A stretch of DNA of 64,000 bases from JAIVJZ01 sp036386515 (GTDB taxonomy: Bacteria > Acidobacteriota > Blastocatellia > Pyrinomonadales > Pyrinomonadaceae), in the NCBI GenBank assembly GCA_036386515.1, contig DASVVO010000089.1, forward strand, positions 1 to 64,000, in the 5' to 3' direction. The stretch's first letter is position 1. Each line of letters begins with the position of its first letter. Position numbers and translations under genes: made by a program. Positions 8,301-15,547 of the stretch are shown piece by piece. Under the pieces are notes generated by a model that saw only the letters and a program-made list of their open reading frames with translations, was not told where the DNA came from and searched no databases.

Positions 8301-8808
8301 GCGCAAGTTCGGGGCTTTGCGCTTCGCCACCATCCTGCGCGCAGCCACGGGCGCGCCCTTCAACGTCTCGCTCGGCGGCGCAGACCGCAATCTCGACGAC
8401 GTGAGCAACGACCGCCCCGTCTTTGCCGGCGACCCGCAACTCATCCGCTCGCGCCGTCCCGGCGAACCTCTCGATCCCGCGCTCGCCGCCGCGTTCTCGC
8501 TGCCGACAATCGGGCGCACCGGCAACCTCCCGCGCAACGCCGGGCGCGGCCCCGCCCTCTTCACCTTCGACCTCAACGTCACGCGCGAGTTTCGCTTGCC
8601 CGGACGCCTGCGCCTGCGCCCCAACATCGAGATCGACAACCTGCTCAACAAAACCGTCTACGCCTTCGGCGCGGAGTTCATCAACTTCAACGCGCTGCGC
8701 CCGGCGGCAAGCGCGGAGCAGCGGCAGGCGTTCCTCGATTCGTTTCTCGTGCCGACGCACACGCTCCGACCTCGAAGCCTCAGAGTCGGCTTGAGATTCG
8801 ATTTTTAA
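5344..8808 (+). CDS. TonB-dependent receptor, Oar-like, with carboxypeptidase-regulatory domain
   Basis: Outer-membrane protein of 1154 residues. A signal peptide (residues about 10-40, hydrophobic LLTCLFPALLISHLVAA, then FAQ) leads into a beta-sandwich carboxypeptidase-regulatory-like domain (about 45-130: VSIGGRVADQNGASIVGARV), a plug domain (about 150-290, with NNITIDGLDNNDDRA) and a C-terminal beta-barrel ending in LRVGLRFDF; the terminal Phe is the usual BAM signal. This Oar-like layout is abundant in Acidobacteriota and is usually linked to uptake or binding of large polymers, but the ligand is not deducible. ATG 5344 has AGGAG at 5331-5335; the open frame extends to 5110 but without RBS or signal peptide. 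It stands alone, ending at a strong terminator shared with the gene facing it. Confidence 0.9.
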   Translation: MYPPYPPNARTSLRHLLTCLFPALLISHLVAAQCGATFAQDLDEVSIGGRVADQNGASIVGARVIARHAATGSERSAPVDGEGRYRLVELAPGAYAVRVAAEGFAAEERAGVELLAGRSVRLDFTLRPAGVSAAQVVTTEAGAASIDTTRTIVGGTLTRAETETLPLGSRAPLDLIHTLGGVTEEPLSTRDLAEDRNRTPARTPEEAGAFALSGGAAYSNNITIDGLDNNDDRAARERFQPSLEAVAEVQVVTNQFSAEYGRASGGRVNLRTRGGANAFHGRAFYFFKDESLNANTWANNARGLKRLPLQEHDFGFTLGGALVSPAKLSGARRTVQAREDEPAAPAESRESRTTPPRNFFFVAAEFQTILDSTVIDTLVPVVSNPRFPLPAPSTLAGRRTEAAPADALHQPAELAPFVAVVNTPLRASNLTARTDHNFTGTHNGTFLYQRGRSRNLRQFGGGARLADALQGRTRDSDALSYTDNFVASPRLFNQLRAQVSRLAPSLGTGGQLTRPVVLITIDDPLAAGETLNRSGTLVAGAANAGASDRRETRVQVQDTFTILGGAHTFKFGGDVQRISSAFIDLSDSSGTFDFASAAEFLANAPERFRQRFYNESAQRNLYAGLFAQFEWQARPHLTVTYGLRYERETILRDRNNFAPRAALAYDPFRSGKTVVRVGAGLFFNRVLLRTIDDFTLGAGRVFFDTDALRNPANGKSMTAAERRAFIAAHLSFPAALAADSPIVKQFGTLQTNFTRRLDPALRIPESYQLNVGGERELARDFVVEVNYTFNRGIHLWREFNANAPRLPPGYKDFAAYLLSRDFANLRDATGARPLYNTQSAGELVRFTVAPNGAANPDAIARVAEFGVPVTVFNLDTFSSGSALDAALGALNDLRPDPTRGQVEQLASIGNSFYHGLTIEARRRFHARAEGGFNLSLRAAYTLSRLIDDGVVNTSSALVSGDFRGERAASLLDRRHRFVLSGTLNAPRKFGALRFATILRAATGAPFNVSLGGADRNLDDVSNDRPVFAGDPQLIRSRRPGEPLDPALAAAFSLPTIGRTGNLPRNAGRGPALFTFDLNVTREFRLPGRLRLRPNIEIDNLLNKTVYAFGAEFINFNALRPAASAEQRQAFLDSFLVPTHTLRPRSLRVGLRFDF

Positions 8809-8832
8809 GCGGCGTGAGAAGCGGCGTTCAAA

Positions 8833-8877
8833 AAAGGTCGAGGCCGCTTTCTACTTGAGAAAGCGGCCTCGACCTTT
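8833..8877. terminator. Bidirectional intrinsic terminator
   Basis: Perfect 20-bp arms (8833-8852 and 8858-8877) with the loop ACTTG, flanked by A-rich sequence on the left and ending in TTT on the right. It lies between the convergent TonB-receptor and HD-GYP genes and should serve both. Confidence 0.85.
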
Positions 8878-8921
8878 GCGTGCGATCCGGCGCACCGGCT
8901 TCGACTAAAAAATGGCTTCGA

Positions 8922-9614
8922 CTAAAAATCGTCCTCGTCGCCCTCCGCCGGGTGCATGTCGAGAAAGGCTTCGATGACGCGGGGGTCGAATTGCTTGCCG
9001 CCGTGCGCGACGAGTTCGGCGATGGCTTCGTTGTGGGTGCGCGGCGTGGAGTAGGGTCGCTTCGCCACCATCGCGTCGTAGGTGTCAACGACTTGCACGA
9101 TGCGCGCCATGAGCGGGATGTCCTGGCCGCCGAGGCGGTGCGGGTAGCCTTTGCCGTCCCAGCGTTCGTGATGGTGTTGGGTGCGGATGCGCAACTCCGG
9201 CGAGAGGTTGAAGTAGCTGGCGAGCAGCGCGCCGAGGCTCGGGTGCAGGTGCAGGACGAACTGCTCCATCCGCGTCGGGCGGCGCGGGCGGTTGAGCACG
9301 GCTTCGGGCACGAGAATCTTGCCGATGTCATGCAGCATGGCGGTTGAAGAAAGTTGTTGCAGACGTGAATCGCTGAAGTTGAAGGCGCGGCCGGTGACGC
9401 GCGCGAGTCGCGCCACGCGCACGGAGTGTTCGTAGGTGGAGGGGCGCGTGCGTTTCAGACGCGAGACGAGGGCGTGCGTGCCGTTCGTCTGCTGCGCCTG
9501 CCCGATCGACTTCAGGCGCGCGCAGGTCTTTTGCAGGTAACTCGCCCAGCTCTGATTAAGCAGCCGAACCGTCGCCGCCGCGCTCGCATCCATCATCGTC
9601 AACTCTTCTTGCAT
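8922..9614 (-). CDS. HD-GYP domain phosphodiesterase
   Basis: 230-residue protein with a complete HD-GYP domain (about residues 45-220). Seen: His63 in TYEHSVRVARL, the His95-Asp96 pair in AMLHDIGKI, and HHHERWDGKGYP at about 147-158, followed by DIPLMARIVQVVDTYDAM. These match active c-di-GMP phosphodiesterases that open the cyclic dinucleotide to pGpG or GMP. There is no receiver or sensor domain; the N-terminal 45 residues are short and helical. The start is supported by GAGGAGG upstream. It probably lowers cellular c-di-GMP; since no partner is adjacent, its input signal is unknown. Confidence 0.9.
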   Translation of the reverse strand: MQEELTMMDASAAATVRLLNQSWASYLQKTCARLKSIGQAQQTNGTHALVSRLKRTRPSTYEHSVRVARLARVTGRAFNFSDSRLQQLSSTAMLHDIGKILVPEAVLNRPRRPTRMEQFVLHLHPSLGALLASYFNLSPELRIRTQHHHERWDGKGYPHRLGGQDIPLMARIVQVVDTYDAMVAKRPYSTPRTHNEAIAELVAHGGKQFDPRVIEAFLDMHPAEGDEDDF

Positions 9615-10092
9615 CCGTTTTGATTCCTCCTCTATCTCGTCGCCAAACTGTTGATGGGGTCAAAGACGATTCGCCGGGCGTTGAGCACGCGCGCGGGCGT
9701 AAACATCCTTGAATAACCTATTGGGGGTTGATAACCAGCGTGCTTTTGATTGCACACGGCATGCCACGTTTCCTGCGTGCAACAAGCGTCTTATCGCTGC
9801 ACGGCGGCGGCGCACCGCGCCCGCAGAGCGCGTAAAAGTTAATGATAACAGGGCTGAAAGTTGGGAAGAGTCAGTTGAGAAACAACTTCAGGCGCGACTA
9901 TACACCGGACGCTTCGCAAAGCGTGTACGTTGTCGTACACAACCGGCGGTAAAACTCTTTTCGCTCTATACGAAAAGCGTCGGGGACGACTGAAATACAG
10001 CACCGCTGCTGCATCTCGCCGCACCCGGACTGCGCCCCGCGCGAGTGTGCTAAACTTTTCCCCGCGAAAGTTTCGGCGGCGGGCGAAGAAGC
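9615..10092. other. Spacer between divergent HD-GYP and DUF4388 genes
   Basis: About 480 bp that should hold two divergent promoters. I can support only a -10-like element near 10048-10056. A 94-codon open frame at 9709-9993 has no RBS, no recognisable domain and an odd composition, so I leave it out. Confidence 0.4.
10048..10056 (+). promoter_or_regulatory. Extended -10-like element before the DUF4388 gene
   Basis: TG-C-TAAACT about 37 bp upstream of the ATG at 10093. The same nine bases occur upstream of murA at 47676-47684, which makes a real promoter motif more likely than either occurrence alone. Confidence 0.4.
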
Positions 10093-10833
10093 ATGAAGGA
10101 CGCGCACACGGACACGGAATACAGCGAAGACGTTGAGACGGCCTTGCTCGACGTTGAGTTGTTTTTGAAATACAAGTCGCACGCGCGCGCGATGGCGCGG
10201 CTGCAAGAGGCCATCAAGTACAACCCGCATGCGATCAAACTGCGCGAGCGTTTGCGCGAAGTCGCCACCGGACACAACCAGCCCGAAGAGGCGGCGCGCC
10301 AGTGTCTCGCGCTCGTCAAACTCTACATCGCGCGCGATAACTTCGACGCCGCGCAGGAACGTCTCCTCGCGGCCAGGCAGGCCGACCCGCGCATCAACAT
10401 CGCGCCCGGCCTCGAAGCCATCCGCCGCGCGCGCCGTCCAGACCTCGTGCCGCCGCCCGGCGGCAACGCGCCGCCCGCGCCGCGCGCCGCGACACGCGCC
10501 CTCACCTTCGCCGGAGACCTCTCGGTCGTCAGTATTTTCGACGCCGTCCAGGTCATCGAAAACGCGCGTCTCACGGGCACGCTCACGCTCACCGCGGCCG
10601 CCGGGGCGAACGGCGCAACCGCCGGACGCATCCGCTTCAACGAGGGTCGCATCGCCGCGGCCGAAAGCGACTCTGAGAAAGATGCCGACGCGCTTCGCCG
10701 TCTCGTCGAGATGACGGGCGGCCAATTTGATTTCGAGAGATCACACGAAAGTTATCCCGCCACCATTCAAGCCACCAGCAACACGAGTCTCCTGCTCAAC
10801 GCGTTGCGCGAACTGGACGAAGAAAACAAGTAG
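10093..10833 (+). CDS. TPR-like / DUF4388 (PATAN) protein
   Basis: 246-residue cytosolic protein. The first 110 residues are helical and repeat-like (ALLDVELFLKYKSHARAMAR, then NPHAIKLRERL and QCLALVKLYIARDNFDAAQ), typical of tetratricopeptide units. After a Pro-rich linker comes a C-terminal DUF4388/PATAN region (about 140-246) with LTFAGDLSVVSIFDAVQVI, GRIRFNEGRIAAAESDS and GGQFDFERS. DUF4388 proteins occur in delta-proteobacteria, acidobacteria and cyanobacteria next to GTPase and two-component modules and are thought to be scaffolds. No such partner is adjacent here. Family call is firm, function is not known. Confidence 0.8.
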   Translation: MKDAHTDTEYSEDVETALLDVELFLKYKSHARAMARLQEAIKYNPHAIKLRERLREVATGHNQPEEAARQCLALVKLYIARDNFDAAQERLLAARQADPRINIAPGLEAIRRARRPDLVPPPGGNAPPAPRAATRALTFAGDLSVVSIFDAVQVIENARLTGTLTLTAAAGANGATAGRIRFNEGRIAAAESDSEKDADALRRLVEMTGGQFDFERSHESYPATIQATSNTSLLLNALRELDEENK

Positions 10834-10839
10834 GCAATC

Positions 10840-10919
10840 AAGGGGAAGGGGTAAAGGGTAAAGGAAGACACATCCAAAAGTCTTTCCTTTACCCTTTACC
10901 CCTTCCCCCTTACCCTTTT
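10840..10919. repeat. Heptad hairpin repeat, poly-purine type (copy 1)
   Basis: Spacer between convergent genes. Left arm 10842-10868 (purine-rich units GGGTAAA) and right arm 10881-10907 (units TTTACCC) pair almost perfectly with one bulge. The right side reads as successive 7-base units TTTACCC, TTTACCC, CTTCCCC, CTTACCC. The T-rich end suggests it may also stop transcription. Confidence 0.8.
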
Positions 10920-10922
10920 GAT

Positions 10923-11684
10923 TTAATCGAGCAGGACGCGCGAGCGGAGGGCTTCGGCGCGTTCGAGGGCGGCGTGGAGGCGGAGAAACTGCTTGTAGTT
11001 GTGGCTGCGTTTTTCGATGCGGGCGCGTTCCGAGCCGCTGAGGTCGTTCAGGAGGATGAGGTCGAGGAAGTCGTAATAGTCGGGCGCGGCTTTGGGCGGC
11101 AGTTCGCGCGCGTAAGAGGTGCGGGCGTTGTCTTCGGCGGTGAAACCGGCGAGCGCGTCGAAGAGGTGATCGGTGGTGACGTGCGAGGCTTCGCGCGCGA
11201 GGCGGATGGGCAGGCGCAACTCGAAGAAGCGCAGGCCTTCGGGCGTCGTCACGGCGCGCAAAGACTTCGCGCCCTCGCCGTCGAACGGCGAATCGGGATC
11301 GACGAGGATACGCAGGAGCCGCGGCTGGTCTTCGACGCTCACGGTGTCGAGCGCGAGTTGCACGCGGTCGGCCAGGAACTTTTCAAACTGCGCGTCGAAC
11401 GGGTAAGTGATGCGACCCTGACAGCCGACCGCCTCGCCCTCGCCCGCCGTCTCGTGCGGCAGGTGCGCCGGACACTGTTCGCACACGCTCGTCTCCTCCT
11501 GCATCCGCTCGATCTCCGTGCTCGAACGCTCGACGAAGCGCAGCTTCTCCTCGGAGGGCGCGGCCTGCTCGCCCGTCGTCACGCGCGTGTGGATGTTGCC
11601 GAGCCGCCCCCACGCGCGCAGGTGTTCTTCCGTGTAGCGCGCGCGCAACTGGCATGGATATTCGATCGCAAACTCTAAAGACAA
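10923..11684 (-). CDS. Hypothetical protein with cysteine cluster
   Basis: 253-residue soluble protein that I do not recognise. It has no signal peptide or membrane segment. Residues about 78-105 hold CEQC and a later GCQG, a possible metal-binding cluster (only three clear cysteines). The middle (about 105-170) is predicted mixed alpha/beta with DAQFEKFLADRVQLALDTV, and the C-terminus is strongly helical with SERARIEKRSHNYKQFLRLH. It uses a TTG start with GGGAGG just upstream. It converges on the DUF4388 gene across the heptad repeat and is separated from the next gene by about 170 bp, so it is probably transcribed alone. Confidence 0.65.
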   Translation of the reverse strand: MSLEFAIEYPCQLRARYTEEHLRAWGRLGNIHTRVTTGEQAAPSEEKLRFVERSSTEIERMQEETSVCEQCPAHLPHETAGEGEAVGCQGRITYPFDAQFEKFLADRVQLALDTVSVEDQPRLLRILVDPDSPFDGEGAKSLRAVTTPEGLRFFELRLPIRLAREASHVTTDHLFDALAGFTAEDNARTSYARELPPKAAPDYYDFLDLILLNDLSGSERARIEKRSHNYKQFLRLHAALERAEALRSRVLLD

Positions 11685-11856
11685 ACTGCCTCCCGCCCCG
11701 ACAAATTTCTCAAGCCCGTTACAGCGGCGGCGGCGACGCGTGTCAATGTCGCAGCCATTCTTAACGTGCCGTCGGTGTGCAGGCGTATAATAACAAAGAC
11801 CCGACGCGAGACGTTAGAAGCCGCACCGGCGACCGGGAAGTGCGGGGAAAAGTGGC

Positions 11857-12081
11857 ATGAACAAAACTGCTAAAAGTTTAACGGCCGGTGCGCTCTTGTT
11901 CTACGCCGCTTCATATACGAGTTGTTTCGTGGCCGCGCGGCCGCGCCAGCCCGCGCCCGGCGAGGTGTGGGCTTCCGGCCACCAGGGAATCTTTTGGACT
12001 GACCTCGGATTCCTCCTGTTGATTGTGGCGGGTGGTTTGACGATTTCCGCGATCCGGTTCGCCCGCTGCAAGGCCGACTGA
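11857..12081 (+). CDS. Small two-helix membrane protein
   Basis: 74-residue protein with two predicted membrane helices: residues 8-27 (LTAGALLFYAASYTSCFVAA) and 48-68 (DLGFLLLIVAGGLTISAIRF), linked by a short Pro/Gly-rich loop. The ATG follows GGGGAAAAG, an acceptable ribosome binding site. A TATAAT at 11786-11791 could be its -10. No family is recognised and the protein is short, so this is a moderate call. Confidence 0.5.
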   Translation: MNKTAKSLTAGALLFYAASYTSCFVAARPRQPAPGEVWASGHQGIFWTDLGFLLLIVAGGLTISAIRFARCKAD

Positions 12082-12155
12082 AACTTTGAGACCTGTCATG
12101 TCGCTTCCGCCCGTGGAGCGTAGAGACAAATCCGACCGACGGAGTTTCCCCCTGA

Positions 12156-13523
12156 ATGGCAACCGCACTCTCAACCCCGGACGCGCGCCCGCAACGAGCC
12201 GGTTCGCCCCTCTTCGACCTGCTCGCTTTCCGCCGCGACCCGCTCAAGTTTCTCACGCGTATCGCGCGCGAACACGGCGACATCGTTCAGTTTCGCCTGG
12301 GGCCGCAGCGCGCGCTCCTGCTCAACCATCCCGATCTCATCCGCGACGCGCTCGTCACGCGCGGCGATCATTTCCACAAAGGCCGCGCGCTCCAGCGTTC
12401 CAAACGGCTGCTCGGCGAAGGACTCCTGACGAGCGAGGGCGAATATCATCGCCGCCAGCGACGCCTCGCGCAGCCCGCTTTTCATCGCAAGCGCGTCGAG
12501 AGTTACGGCGCGGCGATGGTTGCATACGCGGCGCGCAGCAGTGCGCGCTGGCGCGACGGCGAGACGCTCGACATCGCCCACGAGATGACGCGGCTCACGC
12601 TCTCCATCGTCGGCAAGACCCTCTTCGACTCGGACGTGGAAGCAGAGGCCGACGAGATCGGCCGCGCGCTCACGGAGATGTTGGAACTCTTCCAGATGCT
12701 CCTGCTGCCCTATTCGGAATATCTCGAACGATTGCCGCTGCCCGCCAACCGCCGCTTCACGCGCGCGCGCGCCCAACTCGATGCCGTCATCTATCGCATC
12801 ATCAACGAGCGTCGCGCGACGGGCGCGGACACGGGCGACCTGCTCTCCATGCTCCTGCTCGCGCAGGACGAGGAGGGCGCGACCGGCGGCATGACCGACG
12901 AACAACTCCGCGACGAAGCGTTGACCATCTTTCTCGCCGGCCATGAGACGACCGCCAACGCGCTCGCCTGGACTTGGTATCTGCTCGCGCAAAACCCGGA
13001 CGCGGAAGCCAAACTCCACGCCGAACTCGACGCGACGCTCGAAGGCGGGCGACCCCCGACCGTCGCAGACCTCCCGCGCCTGCGTTACACGGAGATGGTC
13101 TTTGCCGAAGCGATGCGGCTCTATCCTCCGGCGTGGGTCATCGGCCGCCTCGTCGTCGAGGATTACGCGCTCGGCGATTACGTCGCGGAAAAGGGCACGC
13201 TCGTTCTCCTCAGCCAGTACGTGATGCACCGCGATTCGCGCTTCTTCCCCCGCCCCTTACGCTTCGACCCCGAACGCTGGACTCCGGAAGCGAAAGAGGC
13301 GCGGCCGCAGTATTCCTACTTTCCCTTCGGCGGCGGCGCGCGTCGCTGCATCGGCGAGGGCTTCGCCTGGATGGAAGGGACGCTGCTCGTCGCCGCCATC
13401 GCCCGTCGCTGGCGCATGCGCCTCGTCCCCGGTCACGCGGTCGTCGCGCACCCGCGCATAACGCTCCGCCCGAAACACGGGATAAGGATGAAGTTGGAAG
13501 ACAGGCTAAAGGGACAGGGATAA
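12156..13523 (+). CDS. Cytochrome P450
   Basis: 455-residue haem monooxygenase. All signature elements are present: the oxygen-activating I-helix motif AGHETT (about residue 260-265), the K-helix ExxR as EAMRLYPPAW (about 317), and the haem-ligand loop FPFGGGARRCIGEGF with the axial cysteine near residue 398. It has no N-terminal membrane anchor and no fused reductase, so it would need separate ferredoxin or flavodoxin partners, which are not nearby. The I-helix/K-helix style is that of bacterial CYP102/CYP110-like fatty-acid or terpenoid hydroxylases, but the substrate cannot be told. It overlaps no neighbour and ends just before a heptad repeat. Confidence 0.95.
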   Translation: MATALSTPDARPQRAGSPLFDLLAFRRDPLKFLTRIAREHGDIVQFRLGPQRALLLNHPDLIRDALVTRGDHFHKGRALQRSKRLLGEGLLTSEGEYHRRQRRLAQPAFHRKRVESYGAAMVAYAARSSARWRDGETLDIAHEMTRLTLSIVGKTLFDSDVEAEADEIGRALTEMLELFQMLLLPYSEYLERLPLPANRRFTRARAQLDAVIYRIINERRATGADTGDLLSMLLLAQDEEGATGGMTDEQLRDEALTIFLAGHETTANALAWTWYLLAQNPDAEAKLHAELDATLEGGRPPTVADLPRLRYTEMVFAEAMRLYPPAWVIGRLVVEDYALGDYVAEKGTLVLLSQYVMHRDSRFFPRPLRFDPERWTPEAKEARPQYSYFPFGGGARRCIGEGFAWMEGTLLVAAIARRWRMRLVPGHAVVAHPRITLRPKHGIRMKLEDRLKGQG

Positions 13524-13728
13524 AGGAGCGGGGAAAGGGGAAGGGGGAAAGGGAAAGGGAAGCCACATAGCTATGCTCTGCCCTTCGCGCCTTTACCTGA
13601 AAACTAAACTCACGCAAAGGCGCAAAGTGAAGAGAGAAGGCAAAACTCAGAGAGTGCGCTTTTGACCTTTCCCCCTTACCCTTTCCCCCTTACCCTTTGC
13701 CCTTTGCCCTTTCCCCTTTCCCCTACAG
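13522..13728. repeat. Heptad hairpin repeat, poly-purine type (copy 2)
   Basis: Left purine arm 13522-13562 (AAAGGGG-like units) and right pyrimidine arm about 13663-13727 (units TTTCCCC, CTTACCC, TTTGCCC in 7-base phase). The interior holds a second inverted repeat, GCGCCTTT against AAAGGCGC, next to CACGCAAAGGCGCAAAG, a word I know as dispersed in several environmental phyla. The element overlaps the end of the P450 gene and stops about 20 bp before the Trm112-like start. Confidence 0.75.
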
Positions 13729-13747
13729 GTTTGTTAATCTTGCGCGC

Positions 13748-13960
13748 ATGAAGATCACGGAAGAGTTTGTCGAGATGATGATCTGTCCGGCCTGCCAGGC
13801 GAAGGTGCGCCTGCGAGAGGACGGCGGCGCGATCAAGTGCCTCGGGTGCAGGCGCGTCTATCCGATTGAAGACGACATGCCGATGATGCTGCCCGACAAG
13901 GCGACGATTGAGGACGACGCGCCCGCCAGCCCCGCCCCGCGCGCCCCGCTTGAGTTATGA
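13748..13960 (+). CDS. Trm112-like zinc-ribbon protein
   Basis: 70-residue protein of the Trm112/UPF0434 type. A single zinc ribbon is formed by ICPACQ and KCLGCRR, followed by VYPIEDDMPMML, the usual end of this family. Trm112-like proteins act as small partners that stabilise methyltransferases; the bacterial ones often sit beside envelope sugar genes. Its stop overlaps the start of the downstream GT9 gene (ATGA at 13957-13960), so the two are co-translated. The start at 13748 is the first Met before the conserved domain. Confidence 0.85.
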   Translation: MKITEEFVEMMICPACQAKVRLREDGGAIKCLGCRRVYPIEDDMPMMLPDKATIEDDAPASPAPRAPLEL

Positions 13961-15096
13961 ACGTGCTGCAAACGTCCGCCCCGCGCCCCGCGCCCGAATC
14001 CGCGACGCGCGCCCGCGCCGGTGAAGCCGCGCCGCAGCCGCTCGCCCCGGCGCGTTGGGATTGGGAAGGGGTGCGCCGCGTGCTCGTCGTGCGCCTGCGC
14101 TCCATCGGCGACACGGTGCTCGCGACGCCCTCGCTCTACGCCCTGCGCCGCTTCCTCCCCGAAGCGCGCATCGATCTCTTACTCGAAGACTGGGTCGCGC
14201 CGCTGCTCGACGGCAACCCGGACGCCTCGCGCATTCTCACCGTCAAGCGCAACAGCACGGCCTCGCGCCTCGCGCTCGTCCGCCGTCTGCGCGCCGCGCG
14301 TTATGACGTGGCCTTCAACCTGCACGGCGGCAGCACGGCCGCGCTGCTCACCCGCGCGTCGGGCGCGCGCCGCCGCGTCGGCTACGAGAGTTATCGTTTC
14401 AGCCGGTTGCACAACTACGCCGCCCCGCCCGCGACCGACCTCTGGCGACAGGCCAGGACGCACTCCGTCGAACAACAACTCGGCCTGCTCGGTTGGGCGG
14501 GCGTGCCCGTCACCGACCGCCCGGCCACGCGCCTCTTCGTCACGGCCGAAGCCGACGAGCGCATCCGGCGCAGACTCGATGCCGCCTCTCTGCCCGCGTC
14601 GCAGCCCTTCGCGCTCTTTCATCCCGCCGCCGCCTTCGACTCGAAGCGTTGGGACGCGCGTAACTTTGCGCGCGTCGCCGCACGGCTCGACGCGCAGGGG
14701 CTGGGCGTCGTCGCCGTCGCCGCTCCCGGCGAGAGTGATGTCGTGCGCGCGTTCGCGGAGAGCGTGCCGGAGGCGCGCGTCGTCGCCTTCAACGATCTCG
14801 CTTTGCCGGAAGTCGTCGCGCTCGCCGCGCGCGCGCGCCTGTTCGTCGGCAACGACAGCGGCATCGCGCACATCGCGGCGGCCGTCCGCACGCCTTCGGT
14901 CGTCGTCTTCGGCTCATCCAACGTCGCGCACTGGCGGCCGTGGACGGACGCGCCCGCCGAGGTCGTGCGCGAAGAGATGTCGTGCGCGCCGTGCGCGGGT
15001 TATACCTGCGGCGAATTTGCGGAAGCGCAGTGTATCCGGCGTGTCACGGTGGAAGGCGTCAACGCCGCCGTCGAGCGCGTACTGGCGGCGGGCTGA
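13957..15096 (+). CDS. Glycosyltransferase family 9 (heptosyltransferase-like)
   Basis: 379-residue GT-B enzyme of the LPS heptosyltransferase family, which moves L-glycero-D-manno-heptose from ADP-heptose to the inner core. The N-terminal Rossmann domain begins VLVVRLRSIGDTVLATPSLY (family pattern RxxxxGDxxLxTP), and the nucleotide-binding C-terminal domain has FVGNDSGIAHIAAA and VVFGSSNVAHWRPW. A C-terminal Cys group (SCAPCAGYTCGE) is common in the family. It has an unusual Ala/Pro-rich N-terminal extension of about 35 residues. A heptose kinase gene follows 450 bp downstream, supporting a heptose role. Confidence 0.9.
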   Translation: MNVLQTSAPRPAPESATRARAGEAAPQPLAPARWDWEGVRRVLVVRLRSIGDTVLATPSLYALRRFLPEARIDLLLEDWVAPLLDGNPDASRILTVKRNSTASRLALVRRLRAARYDVAFNLHGGSTAALLTRASGARRRVGYESYRFSRLHNYAAPPATDLWRQARTHSVEQQLGLLGWAGVPVTDRPATRLFVTAEADERIRRRLDAASLPASQPFALFHPAAAFDSKRWDARNFARVAARLDAQGLGVVAVAAPGESDVVRAFAESVPEARVVAFNDLALPEVVALAARARLFVGNDSGIAHIAAAVRTPSVVVFGSSNVAHWRPWTDAPAEVVREEMSCAPCAGYTCGEFAEAQCIRRVTVEGVNAAVERVLAAG

Positions 15097-15205
15097 AAGA
15101 GCGTTCCGCGCCGTGACACCCTAACCTTACTCCGGTCGCTTGCCCTCGCGCGTTTACGAGGCGAGCGTCAATTCAGTTGAGCGACTTAAGAAGGGAACAA
15201 ACTTT

Positions 15206-15490
15206 ATGAGCGCAGGAGCAACAGCAGCGATGGCCGCCGCGGCCATCGCCAACGCGATCAAGGCGAGCGGCGTTTTGGTCAACGTCGCGCCGGAAGACTT
15301 CGCGGCCATCGTGCGCCGCACGGAGCGTCCGCTGGTGGTGACGGCCGAGGGCGGGATGTTCTCCACCCACTACAAATACCTGACGAGCTACAAGGGACTC
15401 GCCTTCTACACGAAGGCGCGCGTGCCGCTCGTGCTGCCGTCGGACGCGGAAGTGGTGCGGGCGCGGGGCATCTCGATCCCGCAGTTGTAA
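15206..15490 (+). CDS. Small hypothetical protein
   Basis: 94-residue protein of unknown function. The N-terminus is very Ala-rich and helical (residues 3-20), followed by a predicted mixed alpha/beta region with VAPEDFAAIVRRTERPLVVT and a conserved-looking core GGMFSTHYKYLTSYKGLAFY. ATG 15206 is preceded by AAGGGAA. It is placed between two heptose-metabolism genes on the same strand and 57 bp before the kinase, so it is probably in the same transcript. No catalytic motif is evident. Confidence 0.6.
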   Translation: MSAGATAAMAAAAIANAIKASGVLVNVAPEDFAAIVRRTERPLVVTAEGGMFSTHYKYLTSYKGLAFYTKARVPLVLPSDAEVVRARGISIPQL

Positions 15491-15547
15491 CGCTTGATCG
15501 TGTAGAATCGCCGACGGCGGCGGCGACCGGCGGCCGCGCCGAAAAGA

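Noticed and set aside
9709..9993. 94-codon frame in the spacer upstream of the DUF4388 gene
   Set aside because: No ribosome binding site and no resemblance to any protein; composition unlike the real genes around.
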